From the NCBI GenBank assembly GCA_003660235.1, contig QGON01000066.1, positions 1-64,000 on the forward strand: a stretch of DNA of 64,000 nucleotides. The letters run 5' to 3'. The position numbers were made by a program, and so were the translations under genes. The stretch comes from a bacterium endosymbiont of Escarpia laminata (GTDB lineage: Bacteria > Pseudomonadota > Gammaproteobacteria > Chromatiales > Chromatiaceae). A model generated the notes under the pieces. It searched no databases, was not told where the DNA came from, and saw only the letters and a list, made by a program, of their open reading frames with translations. Below are positions 8,695 to 17,396 of the stretch, piece after piece. Positions within the stretch are counted from its first letter, which is position 1; the number at the start of each line of letters is the position of its first letter.

Positions 8695-9714
8695 TTGTTT
8701 ACTGACGGCAAATTGACAGCCCTGCGGACAGGTAATGCCCTGCCCGTATTGGGGCGTTTCTGCCGTGTTTTATTGTTGCTTTTCCTGGCACAGCATTTTA
8801 TCCCTGGATATGCTGATTCACGGGAAATCGAAAGACAGCAGAACATTCTGATCATAAAAAGCGGAACCGCAACCGTTTACGATAAGGTGGTCAGTGCCAT
8901 TGAGCATTATATTATTCTGTACTGCAGAAATCATCCAGACATCTGCACTGAGATAGACATCACATCATCAATCCCAACTGATCTGAAACCCGAATGGTCC
9001 AGACATAGCGACCTGGTCATCACACTCGGAACAAAAGCCGCAACATTCACACGGGATCATGGCGTCTCGAAAAAGATCATCCACGCAATGATACCAAAGC
9101 AACCGAATCGAAACTCCAACATTAACGACGGTATTTTTCAGGGAACGGATACAATCTATCTGAATCAGCCACTTGAGCGCAGCCTCAGGCTGGCAAAACT
9201 CTCTACAGGCGGAGGGAAACGTATCGGAATATTGGTCCACAAGAATAACGGTCCTGCTGAATCCATCTTGCGAAGGAGCGAAAATAATCTGGGGGTCACA
9301 ATAACTCTTGCAGAAGTTGGCGACAGCAAAGAACTTGGCAGCAAACTTGGGAAATTATTGGGGAGGTCAGACGTTCTTCTTGCGCTGCCCGATGCCAACA
9401 TCCATAACAGAAAGACCATATCCAATATACTTACATCCACCTACCGCAAAAAGGTGCCCGTTGTGGGATTTTCCGCCGCCTATGTAAAGGCCGGTGCCAT
9501 TTCCGCTGTTCATTCCACCCCCGATGATATTGCGCGGCATATTGTCGATGTCTCCGCCAGCCATCTCAGCACCAAAACCGATCTTATAAAAGGACCGAAA
9601 TACCCGAAATATTTCTCTGTCAGCGTCAATAGAAAAGTCGCAAGGTCATTGGGGATTAAACTTCCTTCAGAAACCCACCTCAGAGATCAGATCAGTGCAG
9701 GTGAAACACCATGA
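8695..9714 (+). CDS. Periplasmic ABC-type substrate-binding protein (PF04392-like)
   Basis: A 339-residue protein with a hydrophobic export signal (VLLLLFLAQHFIPGYA, ending near residue 41) and a type 1 periplasmic binding fold: SDLVITLGTKAATFTRD, KRIGILVHKN and SDVLLALPDANIHNRKTISNIL resemble the ABC substrate-binding family PF04392. The TTG at 8695 is preceded by AAGGAAACCGGGAC, so I take it as the start. No transporter permease or ATPase gene is adjacent. Its stop overlaps the ATG of the downstream sensor kinase by four bases (ATGA), so the two proteins are made together. It probably presents a ligand to the kinase's periplasmic domain, which is inference. Confidence 0.75.
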   Translation: MFTDGKLTALRTGNALPVLGRFCRVLLLLFLAQHFIPGYADSREIERQQNILIIKSGTATVYDKVVSAIEHYIILYCRNHPDICTEIDITSSIPTDLKPEWSRHSDLVITLGTKAATFTRDHGVSKKIIHAMIPKQPNRNSNINDGIFQGTDTIYLNQPLERSLRLAKLSTGGGKRIGILVHKNNGPAESILRRSENNLGVTITLAEVGDSKELGSKLGKLLGRSDVLLALPDANIHNRKTISNILTSTYRKKVPVVGFSAAYVKAGAISAVHSTPDDIARHIVDVSASHLSTKTDLIKGPKYPKYFSVSVNRKVARSLGIKLPSETHLRDQISAGETP

Positions 9715-12503
9715 TCCTGAATCAATTTAAAACCTTCAGAACACAAGCATTGATTGCAGGATTACTGCCTGCAATCGCCCTGGCAGTGCCATTGATCATC
9801 TATCTGGTCAATACGCAATTGGATAATCTCTTCGACGCATTCAGTGAACGTGGACAGGCGATTGCCAATGAAGCCGCCGCATTGAGTACCACCGGATTGT
9901 TTACCCGTGACTCGACAACCCTGAAAACAAATCTAAAATCGATCCTTCGTCATAATGACGTCAGTGAAATCCGAGTACTCGACGAGTCAAATAACACACT
10001 TGCTAAAATAAATAGCCATTCCAATAACCCAATGGCAGGGAGTATCAACTCCACCGACAACCATATTATTTTTCGTGCATATGTCGGTAGAGAAATCATG
10101 CCGATTGATGTCTCAGACTATCCTGAACAAAGCGAGGAACCTGAAATAACCGCCTTGTCAGGTACCACCTCATTGGGCAGCATTGCCATCACTATCAGCA
10201 CGAAAAGACTGCTGGCCAACAAACGCCGAATTATGCGCAACAGCCTTCTTATACTCTGGTTCGGGTTAATTGGAACCATTCTCTTCTCACTTGCACTCAG
10301 CAGGCGGGTTACGCGGCCCATTTCGCGCCTGACGAAGGCAGTTGTGCAGATGCGAGCCGGTAATTTCTCCACCTTGGTTCCTGAAAAATCTTACCGGGAA
10401 ATCGCCAGTCTTGAAGAGAGTTTCAACACTATGGCTAGAGAGTTGAAACTGTCCCGGGAAACCATGCAACAGCAGATTAATCAGGCAACTTCAGACCTGA
10501 CTCAAACAATGGAAGCACTGGAAATACAGAATGTCGAACTCGACTTGGCAAGAAAACGTGCACTCATGGCAAGCCATGTGAAATCAGAATTTCTTGCCAA
10601 TATGAGCCATGAGATCAGAACACCCATGAATGGCGTTCTGGGTTTTGCGAACTTACTCAAAAAGATGGACCTTGATAAAAAGCAGAAAGATATCGTCAAT
10701 ACAATCACCAAATCTGCTACCAACTTACTGGAGATCATCAACCATATCCTTGACTATTCAAAGCTTGAATACGGCAGACTGGAACCAGACAGTTCAAGTT
10801 TTTCCGTGACCGATTGTTTTGAAGATCCTGTTGTACTGCTGGCTCCATCGGCCCAGGACAAAGATCTGGAACTTGTACTGATGGTCTACTCCGACGTCCC
10901 TGACAGACTGATCGGCGATATAACCAGAATCAGACAAATTCTTGTCAATCTGTTGAGTAATGCGATCAAATTCACTCACACAGGTGAAGTCATTGTCCGG
11001 GTCATGCTTGAGCATGAAACAGATAGCGAGTGTACACTGAGATTCACAGTAACCGACACAGGCATTGGTATCGACCATGATGCACAAGAGCATCTTTTTC
11101 ATGCATTTCAACAAGCTGATACATCTACAAGCAGAATGTATGGCGGCACCGGCCTTGGGCTGAGCATTTCCAGGAAGTTGGCTCAATCGATGGGTGGCAG
11201 CATCGAGGTAGACAGTGCACGCGGGCAGGGTTCCTGTTTCCGGGTCACGCTGACCCTGAAAAAAGATGGCACTGAAAGCAACAAACCGCAAGCAGCACAA
11301 TTTTATAACAAAAGCTGCCTTATCATCGATCAGCACAAACTATCTCGCCTATCCATCAAACATCAATTTCTTAAACGAGGATTTTTGACCAAAGATTTGG
11401 AGACAGTTGACACAGAGGAGCCGATCATCTCTCTTGCAGATTTGATCGTATGCGGCTTTACAAAAGACGAAATCACCTCAGGTTACGCAGATATAACAGC
11501 AAAGGGTTTTCTGACTTCTTTCAATAATCCTGTCCTGGTACTTCTCAGCACATCAGATCGAAACACCATAGAAAACTTCCACATCGACAATACTACCTGG
11601 TCTCTTTCCAAACCCTTGGGCAGCGAGACTCTCGACAACATCCTTAAAGAGATTTTTTCCACCGGTGAAGCTCACGACCACTCAACAATTGCTTCAAACA
11701 TTGATAGCGACACCTCATTAAAGGGGAAAAGAATCCTTGTCGTGGATGACAATCACATTAATCTGGAACTGATGAACATCCTCCTTTCTGAAAAGGGAGC
11801 TATTGTTTCAGAAGCGAATACCGGTACAGAAGCCATTGATCTGGCTACAAATAACCAGTTTGACCTGATACTAATGGACGTCCACATGCCGAAACTAAAA
11901 GGTACGGACGCCGCTAGAATAATTCGAGAGAACTGCGAGAATCGGTCCAGCCCACCGCCGATCGTCGCACTCACTGCCGACGTGGTACCCGAGACACGAA
12001 ATGAGGTAATAGCTGCAGGTATGGATGGTTATCTGCTAAAACCTCATACCGAATCTCAACTTCTGAACGTAATACTTCCACTGTTAAGGGGAGAAAAACC
12101 TCAACTGGCTCAGGTGATGGCAACCGCAAATGAGTCAGTTGACTCAGACGCTGACCTCCCAATCAGGGATGAAGAAAAAGCGTTAAATATTGCTGGTGGC
12201 AATACAAAACTTGTTGATGAAATGTTCAACCAGTTTTGCAACGAACTGCCGGAACAGGCCGGGGTAATCCGTGGGAATCATGCTGCCCGGCAGTGGGACG
12301 ATCTCAGGGAGAATGTTCACCGCCTGCATGGAGCCACTTCGATCTGCGGGGTTCCTGCATTGAATCTTGCTGTCACACACCTGGAAGCGGCCTGCAAATC
12401 AAGAGACGAAGCTAAAACCCTGGAAAAACTGCAGCGATTCAATCACGAAGTCGAGCGTCTCCTTGGTTTCAGTGACCGGGAACAGGAGCAGCACAGCGAT
12501 TAA
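9711..12503 (+). CDS. BarA-type hybrid sensor histidine kinase with REC and HPt domains
   Basis: A 930-residue inner-membrane kinase. Order: TM1 (about 12-32), a periplasmic sensor of about 135 residues, TM2 (about 176-197), HAMP, a short coiled coil, HisKA with H300 in NMSHEIRTPMNG, an ATPase domain with NLLSNAIKFT and GTGLGLSIS, a degenerate receiver-like segment (about 525-640), a true receiver with D723 in LILMDVHMP and lysine in LLKPH, and an HPt domain with H870 in NVHRLHGATSICG. This is the BarA/EvgS phosphorelay layout. No output response regulator is adjacent, so the phosphate must go to a partner encoded elsewhere. It overlaps the binding protein by ATGA. Its stop codon also overlaps the stop of the convergent ketosynthase gene (12500-12503). 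Confidence 0.93.
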   Translation: MILNQFKTFRTQALIAGLLPAIALAVPLIIYLVNTQLDNLFDAFSERGQAIANEAAALSTTGLFTRDSTTLKTNLKSILRHNDVSEIRVLDESNNTLAKINSHSNNPMAGSINSTDNHIIFRAYVGREIMPIDVSDYPEQSEEPEITALSGTTSLGSIAITISTKRLLANKRRIMRNSLLILWFGLIGTILFSLALSRRVTRPISRLTKAVVQMRAGNFSTLVPEKSYREIASLEESFNTMARELKLSRETMQQQINQATSDLTQTMEALEIQNVELDLARKRALMASHVKSEFLANMSHEIRTPMNGVLGFANLLKKMDLDKKQKDIVNTITKSATNLLEIINHILDYSKLEYGRLEPDSSSFSVTDCFEDPVVLLAPSAQDKDLELVLMVYSDVPDRLIGDITRIRQILVNLLSNAIKFTHTGEVIVRVMLEHETDSECTLRFTVTDTGIGIDHDAQEHLFHAFQQADTSTSRMYGGTGLGLSISRKLAQSMGGSIEVDSARGQGSCFRVTLTLKKDGTESNKPQAAQFYNKSCLIIDQHKLSRLSIKHQFLKRGFLTKDLETVDTEEPIISLADLIVCGFTKDEITSGYADITAKGFLTSFNNPVLVLLSTSDRNTIENFHIDNTTWSLSKPLGSETLDNILKEIFSTGEAHDHSTIASNIDSDTSLKGKRILVVDDNHINLELMNILLSEKGAIVSEANTGTEAIDLATNNQFDLILMDVHMPKLKGTDAARIIRENCENRSSPPPIVALTADVVPETRNEVIAAGMDGYLLKPHTESQLLNVILPLLRGEKPQLAQVMATANESVDSDADLPIRDEEKALNIAGGNTKLVDEMFNQFCNELPEQAGVIRGNHAARQWDDLRENVHRLHGATSICGVPALNLAVTHLEAACKSRDEAKTLEKLQRFNHEVERLLGFSDREQEQHSD

Positions 12504-13738
12504 CAGGCCCTAATCACCGCCGTGCAGTTTGTTCCACCAAAACCAAACGCATTCACTATGGCAGTACGACTTCTGGACAAAGGCTGGGCCTTGTTCGCCA
12601 CATAGTTCAAGTCACACTTGGGATCCGGGTTATCCAGGTTGATGGTGGGAATGGCGATACCCTTGTTGAGGCTCATCAGTGCCGATATCAGCCCGAAGAC
12701 ACCCGAAGCGCCCAAAGTATGCCCCAGCATCGACTTGCCTGAAGTAATCGGAACATCGGCGGCACGCTCGCCAAACACCACTTTTATGGCGTCGGTTTCT
12801 ATCACATCGTTAGCCTCAGTGCCCGTGCCATGGGCATGGATATAGTCAACATCATCAGGTGTGATACCCGCACTCTTCAGCGCATCCCCCATCACATCGA
12901 TCTCATGCTCCATACTCGGGCGAGTGAGATGGCCGTGACAGGTATTGGAGGCGTATCCACCCACAAACCCGAGAATTTCGGCACCGCGGCTACGGGCACG
13001 CGCCTCGCTCTCCAGAACGACGTAGGCAGCACCCTCCGCCAGTACCAAGCCGCTACGATCTGCACTGAACGGACGTGAGGCAGCTGCGGGATCACCCTCC
13101 CAGGCAGACATGACCCGCATACTCTGCCAAGCAGAGTAGAGAGGGCGGGAGAGGGGAGCATCGCTGCCACCGGCCACGATCAGATCCGCACGACCATCAC
13201 GAATCGAGCGGCAGGCTTCACCCAGGGCCTGCAGACCGGCGGCGCAGGCGGTTGAGACAGTAAGCGATTCGCCGGCAAAACCAAAATGCATGGCAATCCC
13301 GGAGGCGCCTGCATTATTCATTACCCGCACGATGGCAAGCGGACTGATACGGGGGTCGTCAGGCTTGGCGGCATATTTAAGGCAGGCGGTTTCATGGATT
13401 GTCACACCACCAATGCCAGTGCCGGAATAGACACCACAGCGGGTTCGCTTCTCACTGCCCATTTCGATGCCGGCCTGAGCCAGCGCCTGACTGGCGGCAA
13501 CCAGCCCCATTGCGCTACAGGGATCAATCTTAACGTACTTCTTTTTATAGAAAGGACTCTCGGCAAGTCCCTCAACCTGACCTGCAACCTTGCAGCCGAA
13601 ATTGGCTGAATCAAAACGCTTGATCAGTCGAATTCCACTAACGCCGGCGACCGAGTTCTTCCAGAAAGAGTGGATGTCGTTACCAACCGGCGACACCACA
13701 CCAAGGCCTGTGATCGCCACCCTGCCGCCAGCGCTCAT
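12500..13738 (-). CDS. Beta-ketoacyl-ACP synthase, FabF-like
   Basis: A 412-residue condensing enzyme of the KAS II type that elongates an acyl chain on ACP. The catalytic triad is present: cysteine in VSTACAAG, histidine in HGTGTEANDVIE and histidine in GKSMLGHTLGASG. The GFGGTN motif lies near the C-terminus. Its ATG overlaps the TGA of the upstream ACP gene (ATGA), so the two form one translational unit. There is no fabD, fabG or fabH next to it, which makes it an accessory synthase rather than the housekeeping fabF of the fab cluster. Position after rnhB and the lpx genes suggests a specialised acyl chain, possibly for lipid A; that is inference. Confidence 0.88.
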   Translation of the reverse strand: MSAGGRVAITGLGVVSPVGNDIHSFWKNSVAGVSGIRLIKRFDSANFGCKVAGQVEGLAESPFYKKKYVKIDPCSAMGLVAASQALAQAGIEMGSEKRTRCGVYSGTGIGGVTIHETACLKYAAKPDDPRISPLAIVRVMNNAGASGIAMHFGFAGESLTVSTACAAGLQALGEACRSIRDGRADLIVAGGSDAPLSRPLYSAWQSMRVMSAWEGDPAAASRPFSADRSGLVLAEGAAYVVLESEARARSRGAEILGFVGGYASNTCHGHLTRPSMEHEIDVMGDALKSAGITPDDVDYIHAHGTGTEANDVIETDAIKVVFGERAADVPITSGKSMLGHTLGASGVFGLISALMSLNKGIAIPTINLDNPDPKCDLNYVANKAQPLSRSRTAIVNAFGFGGTNCTAVIRAC

Positions 13739-14022
13739 GAAGCCGACTTGGCAGCAATAATCAGATCAGCAATATCATCTGTGGTTTTGATCTCTTTAAG
13801 CTGTTCATCACTGAAGCCCCCACCAGCGGACTTGACATCGAATTTGTCCTCGATATCAAAGATGATTTCAACAAAAGAGAGCGAGTCGACCTCCAGCTCG
13901 GATAGATTATCCAGATTGTTCTCGTCGTACTCGACCTCGTCGACTTCCAGCTGCGCCTTGATAATCTCGCGCAGTTTGGCCTTGATCTCTTCCCGATTCA
14001 ATTGTTGCTCCGGATTCCCCAT
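13735..14022 (-). CDS. Acyl carrier protein (accessory, AcpXL-like in size)
   Basis: A 95-residue acidic carrier protein with the phosphopantetheine serine in LEVDSLSFVEIIFDIEDKF. The ATG at 14022 follows AGGAGTTATTTT; an upstream in-frame codon at 14055 lacks a ribosome site. The serine context and the extra length relative to AcpP (about 78 residues) are reminiscent of AcpXL, the carrier for very-long-chain lipid A acyl groups in rhizobia, but I cannot show homology by eye. It is coupled by overlap to the KAS gene and is presumably that enzyme's dedicated carrier. Confidence 0.85.
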   Translation of the reverse strand: MGNPEQQLNREEIKAKLREIIKAQLEVDEVEYDENNLDNLSELEVDSLSFVEIIFDIEDKFDVKSAGGGFSDEQLKEIKTTDDIADLIIAAKSAS

Positions 14023-14189
14023 AAAATAACTCCTGACTCTTATCCTCTGTTCCATTTTCGCGCCAGCAGACGCTCATTTTTTGGGTGTCACTTTCTAAGA
14101 TGACTCTGCCCAGTCCGGTGTATCATCACCAGTTTGCGCCATTATCCACCCAAAAACCCTCCAATTTCCAGAATATATGCGCTGTCCAT

Positions 14190-14220
14190 AAGGAGCCTCT
14201 GATTCTTTCAGGGACGCCTT
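14190..14220. repeat. Hairpin repeat at the end of rnhB
   Basis: AAGGAGCCTCTGA (14190-14202) pairs imperfectly with TCAGGGACGCCTT (14208-14220) around a 5-base loop. Its last bases overlap the rnhB stop codon. The same AGGAGCCTCTGA word makes up the hairpin at 6305-6339. On the rnhB strand it could act as a weak transcript-end structure. Confidence 0.45.
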
Positions 14221-14788
14221 AATCCTCCAATAGACGTCTGACCGGCCCGAATGAACGGCGGTGGATCGCCGTGACACCCAATTCCCTGAGCGCTGCCAGA
14301 TGCATCTTGGTGGGGTAGCCTTTATGTCTCGCCAGACCATAACCGGGATAGCGTCGATCCATCTCCACCATCTCCCGGTCACGGGCAACCTTGGCAATGA
14401 TAGAAGCTGCGCCGATCGCTTTGACACTGCTGTCGCCGCCGATGATCGCCTCCACCTCACAGGCCAGGTTTGGAACATACTTACCATCCACCAGCGCCTT
14501 GTGCGGTAACATATGCAACGCTTCAACCGCCCGCTGCATAGCCAGCAGACTGGCTTGAAGGATATTGATCTCGTCAATCTCCTCGACCTCAGCACGCCCA
14601 AGGGCCCAGGCCAGGGAGCGTTCGCGAATCAACCCGGAGAGGGTTTCACGGCGTTTTTCACTGATTTTTTTGGAATCCGCCAAGCCCTCTATCGGGTTTG
14701 CCGGATCGAGAATCACCGCAGCAGCCACCACGGGCCCCGCCAATGGCCCACGGCCCACCTCATCCACGCCGGCTATGAAAAAGTCCAT
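14219..14788 (-). CDS. rnhB: Ribonuclease HII
   Basis: Cleaves the RNA strand of RNA/DNA hybrids, including single ribonucleotides misincorporated into DNA. The 189-residue length is normal. The type 2 RNase H active site starts with [19 protein letters not shown], followed by [11 protein letters not shown] and [21 protein letters not shown]. It is the last gene of the bamA-to-lpxB run, its usual place, 12 bp after lpxB. In many gammaproteobacteria dnaE follows; here the accessory ACP/KAS pair follows instead. Confidence 0.96.
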   Translation of the reverse strand: MDFFIAGVDEVGRGPLAGPVVAAAVILDPANPIEGLADSKKISEKRRETLSGLIRERSLAWALGRAEVEEIDEINILQASLLAMQRAVEALHMLPHKALVDGKYVPNLACEVEAIIGGDSSVKAIGAASIIAKVARDREMVEMDRRYPGYGLARHKGYPTKMHLAALRELGVTAIHRRSFGPVRRLLED

Positions 14789-14800
14789 CTCAGAACTCCT

Positions 14801-15943
14801 TTAATATTGATCGATAAGTGCCAACACGGCATCTGCGGCACGATTGGCGGAATCACAACGCAGCCCTTCGTGCAACTGCCGATATCTGGCGACGACGTCA
14901 GCCCGCCTGGCCGGTGATTCGAGAAAATCGAGCAGCGCCTGCCCAAGCACTTCCGGCCTGACCTCATCCTGCAGAAACTCTGGCGCGAGACGCTCTTCAG
15001 CAATCAGATTGGCCATCGCCATGTGGGGGATCTTCACAAGATTGAAGGTCTTTACCAGCCAGTATGTCAGGGCTGCCAACCGGTAACCTACGACCATTGG
15101 ACGTTTCAATAGAAGTGTTTCCAGCGTCGCAGTGCCCGAGGCAGTCAGCACAACGTCAGCCGCCTGGATCGCCTTATGCGCCTCGCCATCGAGCAGGATG
15201 ATGGGCAGATCAGGTGCGACCTCACCGATCCGCCCAGAAAAAGCTGTCCGAATCTTCGCGTTCACCATCGGCGCCACGAACTGCAGTTCAGGATGCCGCT
15301 GCAAACACCAGTTCGCAGTCTGTAAAAAAGGCGCCGACAGCATGCCGAGTTCGCTCATGCGGCTGCCGGGCAGAATCGCAATAACGGGACGACCGGGATC
15401 AAGCCCCAGCTCGGACCTAACGCCTTCCGGCGCTGTCGGATTGAGGGGAATCTCATCCGCCAGAGGGTGCCCCACATAGTTGGCGGTCACTCTGTTCCGC
15501 TGGAGAAAATCCACTTCAAAGGGGAAGATGCATAACATCAGATCCACTGCCCGGCGCAGTTTTTTTACTCGCTTCTGACGCCAGGCCCAGACGGTCGGAC
15601 TGACAAAGTGGGCAGTCCGGATGCCCTCGGCTTTGAGTCGGGTTTCCAGCGCCAGATTGAAATCAGGTGCATCCACACCAAGAAAGAGGTCCGGGGGATC
15701 GGTCTGGAAATGATGAAAAAGTCTGCGCCGCAGAGAGAGCAGTCCCGGCAGGTGCTTCAGCACCTCCACCAACCCCATCACCGGATCCATGCGCGCCAGA
15801 CTCTTGCAGCCTTCGGCCTCCATGGCTGGACCGGTCATGCCCTCAAAGCGTAATTCAGGCCGTTTTGCCTTCAGTGCATGGATCAGGGAGGCGGCGAGTT
15901 GATCACCGGAAACTTCATTGGCGACTATACCAATTCGAGTCAT
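14801..15943 (-). CDS. lpxB: Lipid-A-disaccharide synthase
   Basis: A GT19 glycosyltransferase that joins UDP-2,3-diacylglucosamine and lipid X to form the disaccharide core of lipid A at the inner face of the inner membrane. The 380 residues begin RIGIVANEVSGDQLAASLIHAL and include the family segments GVDAPDFNLALE, SPTVWAWRQKRVKK, AILPGSRMSEL and LTASGTATLE. The ATG overlaps the stop codon of lpxA by one base. It is the normal partner of lpxA in this operon. Confidence 0.97.
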   Translation of the reverse strand: MTRIGIVANEVSGDQLAASLIHALKAKRPELRFEGMTGPAMEAEGCKSLARMDPVMGLVEVLKHLPGLLSLRRRLFHHFQTDPPDLFLGVDAPDFNLALETRLKAEGIRTAHFVSPTVWAWRQKRVKKLRRAVDLMLCIFPFEVDFLQRNRVTANYVGHPLADEIPLNPTAPEGVRSELGLDPGRPVIAILPGSRMSELGMLSAPFLQTANWCLQRHPELQFVAPMVNAKIRTAFSGRIGEVAPDLPIILLDGEAHKAIQAADVVLTASGTATLETLLLKRPMVVGYRLAALTYWLVKTFNLVKIPHMAMANLIAEERLAPEFLQDEVRPEVLGQALLDFLESPARRADVVARYRQLHEGLRCDSANRAADAVLALIDQY

Positions 15944-16719
15944 TAGCGGAGGATGCTGCGTCCGCCCTGCGCAATGAAATCCACCATAATGCCGACTTCA
16001 GGCGCCTCGCCCGCCATCTCACGAATCGATTCGATCGCCTCTTCCAGCCGCAACTGGGACTTGTAGAGCAGTTTGTAGGCACGCTTGATCTGGCGGATCG
16101 CCTGCTCGCTGTATTGATGGCGCCGCAGTCCTTCAGTGTTGATGCCGTAGGGTTTCGCCGGATGCCCCGAGACCATGACATAGGGCGGCAGATCCTTGGA
16201 GATCACCGAACCCATGGCGCAAAAGCTGTAGGCGCCGATGCGACAGAATTGATGGACGATGGTAAATCCGCCGAGAATCGTGTGATCACTGATTTGCACA
16301 TGACCCCCAAGAGAGGCAGCGTTGGCCATGATGACGTCGTTACCAATCTGGCAGTCGTGAGCCACATGAGTATAGGCCATGAAGAGGTTATCGTTGCCAA
16401 TGCGGGTTGTTCCCACATCCTGTTGCGTTCCCCGATTGATGGTGACGAACTCACGGATGACGTTACGGTCGCCGATCTCCAACCAGGTCGGCTCACCACC
16501 ATACTTTTTGTCCTGTGGATCCTCGCCGACCGAGGCAAACTGAAAGATACGATTATCTTCACCGATCCGGGTCGGGCCGTTGATAACGACATGGGGGCCG
16601 ATGGTGGTGCCACGACCGATCTTCACATCGGCCCCGATCACCGAGAATGGACCGATAGAGACCCCTTCGCCCAATTCCGCAGAGGGATCGATCACCGCCC
16701 GTTGATCGATTTGACTCAT
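15943..16719 (-). CDS. lpxA: UDP-N-acetylglucosamine O-acyltransferase
   Basis: First enzyme of lipid A synthesis, transferring a hydroxyacyl chain from ACP to UDP-GlcNAc. The 258 residues form a left-handed beta-helix of hexapeptide repeats, seen as recurring I-G-x-G steps such as [20 protein letters not shown]. The catalytic histidine lies in [13 protein letters not shown]. The C-terminal helical part begins around [11 protein letters not shown]. Its ATG overlaps the fabZ stop by four bases (ATGA), so acyl-ACP supply and first acylation are made together. Confidence 0.97.
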   Translation of the reverse strand: MSQIDQRAVIDPSAELGEGVSIGPFSVIGADVKIGRGTTIGPHVVINGPTRIGEDNRIFQFASVGEDPQDKKYGGEPTWLEIGDRNVIREFVTINRGTQQDVGTTRIGNDNLFMAYTHVAHDCQIGNDVIMANAASLGGHVQISDHTILGGFTIVHQFCRIGAYSFCAMGSVISKDLPPYVMVSGHPAKPYGINTEGLRRHQYSEQAIRQIKRAYKLLYKSQLRLEEAIESIREMAGEAPEVGIMVDFIAQGGRSILR

Positions 16720-17168
16720 GCCTCAGTGGCGTCTCTTGCGGTGCAGATGACCTCGGCAGTAGCCGCCACCTTCCCATCCACCCTGGCAACGCCTGAGAAG
16801 ATGCCCATTCCACGTCTCATCGCAGTCTGAGTCACCTCCAGTTCAAGCTGATCACCGGGTACCACCGGGCGTTTGAAACGCGCCTTGTTGATGCCGACAA
16901 ACAGATAGATGGTATTTTCGTTAGCGGTCTCCGGATGGGACTCACGAGCCAGCAGGCCGGTGGCCTGCGCCATCGCCTCGACGATCAAAACACCCGGCAT
17001 TACCGGTTTGATGGGAAAATGTCCGTTGAAGAAGGGTTCGTTGTAGGTCACATTTTTCAATGCCAACAGACGTTTGTCCTTCTCGAACTCCAATACCCGG
17101 TCTATCAATAAAAACGGATAGCGGTGCGGTAACAGGCGCAGCACCTTCTCGATGTCCATCACAACCAA
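16716..17168 (-). CDS. fabZ: 3-hydroxyacyl-ACP dehydratase FabZ
   Basis: Dehydrates 3-hydroxyacyl-ACP in fatty acid elongation, competing with LpxA and LpxD for the same acyl-ACP. The hot-dog fold signature is complete: [42 protein letters not shown] with the active-site His and Glu. Start is uncertain: TTG at 17168 sits a few bases after GGGGAGAGAACG, while the ATG at 17159 gives the more usual [14 protein letters not shown]-terminus but is 14-15 bases from that site. A 196-bp MITE is inserted 27 bp upstream of the TTG, between this gene and lpxD, so the old operon junction is changed. Confidence 0.93.
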   Translation of the reverse strand: MVVMDIEKVLRLLPHRYPFLLIDRVLEFEKDKRLLALKNVTYNEPFFNGHFPIKPVMPGVLIVEAMAQATGLLARESHPETANENTIYLFVGINKARFKRPVVPGDQLELEVTQTAMRRGMGIFSGVARVDGKVAATAEVICTARDATEA

Positions 17169-17195
17169 CGTTCTCTCCCCTTGATCAATACGTTA

Positions 17196-17391
17196 CCTGA
17201 TTACCCCTAAAGCTCAGCCACTGAGGAGAGCTATGAGTGTAACTCTATGAAATATAGCCATTACTTTGTGTTGCTGACTATTGAGCAGAAGAACATGCCA
17301 ATTTCTTCATACTTTTGAATTTGAAAACCAACGTCAAATCAAACAGTTGCTGTTACTGTGCCACAATAGCTGAGTCTCAGGGGTAATCAGG
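17196..17391. mobile_element. 196-bp MITE, copy 2, inserted between lpxD and fabZ
   Basis: Identical to the copy at 1400-1595 and in the same orientation. It is flanked by a perfect 8-bp duplication ATACGTTA (17188-17195 and 17392-17399). The right-hand duplication contains the lpxD stop codon, so the insertion fell exactly at the end of lpxD without changing the protein. It places 196 bp of AT-rich DNA with inverted ends inside an operon of essential genes. Complete identity of the two copies points to recent movement. Confidence 0.94.
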
Positions 17392-17396
17392 ATACG

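Noticed and set aside
15667-16830. Plus-strand frame of about 387 codons opposite lpxB, lpxA and fabZ
   Set aside because: It spans the antisense of three intact genes, and its translation has no known domain.
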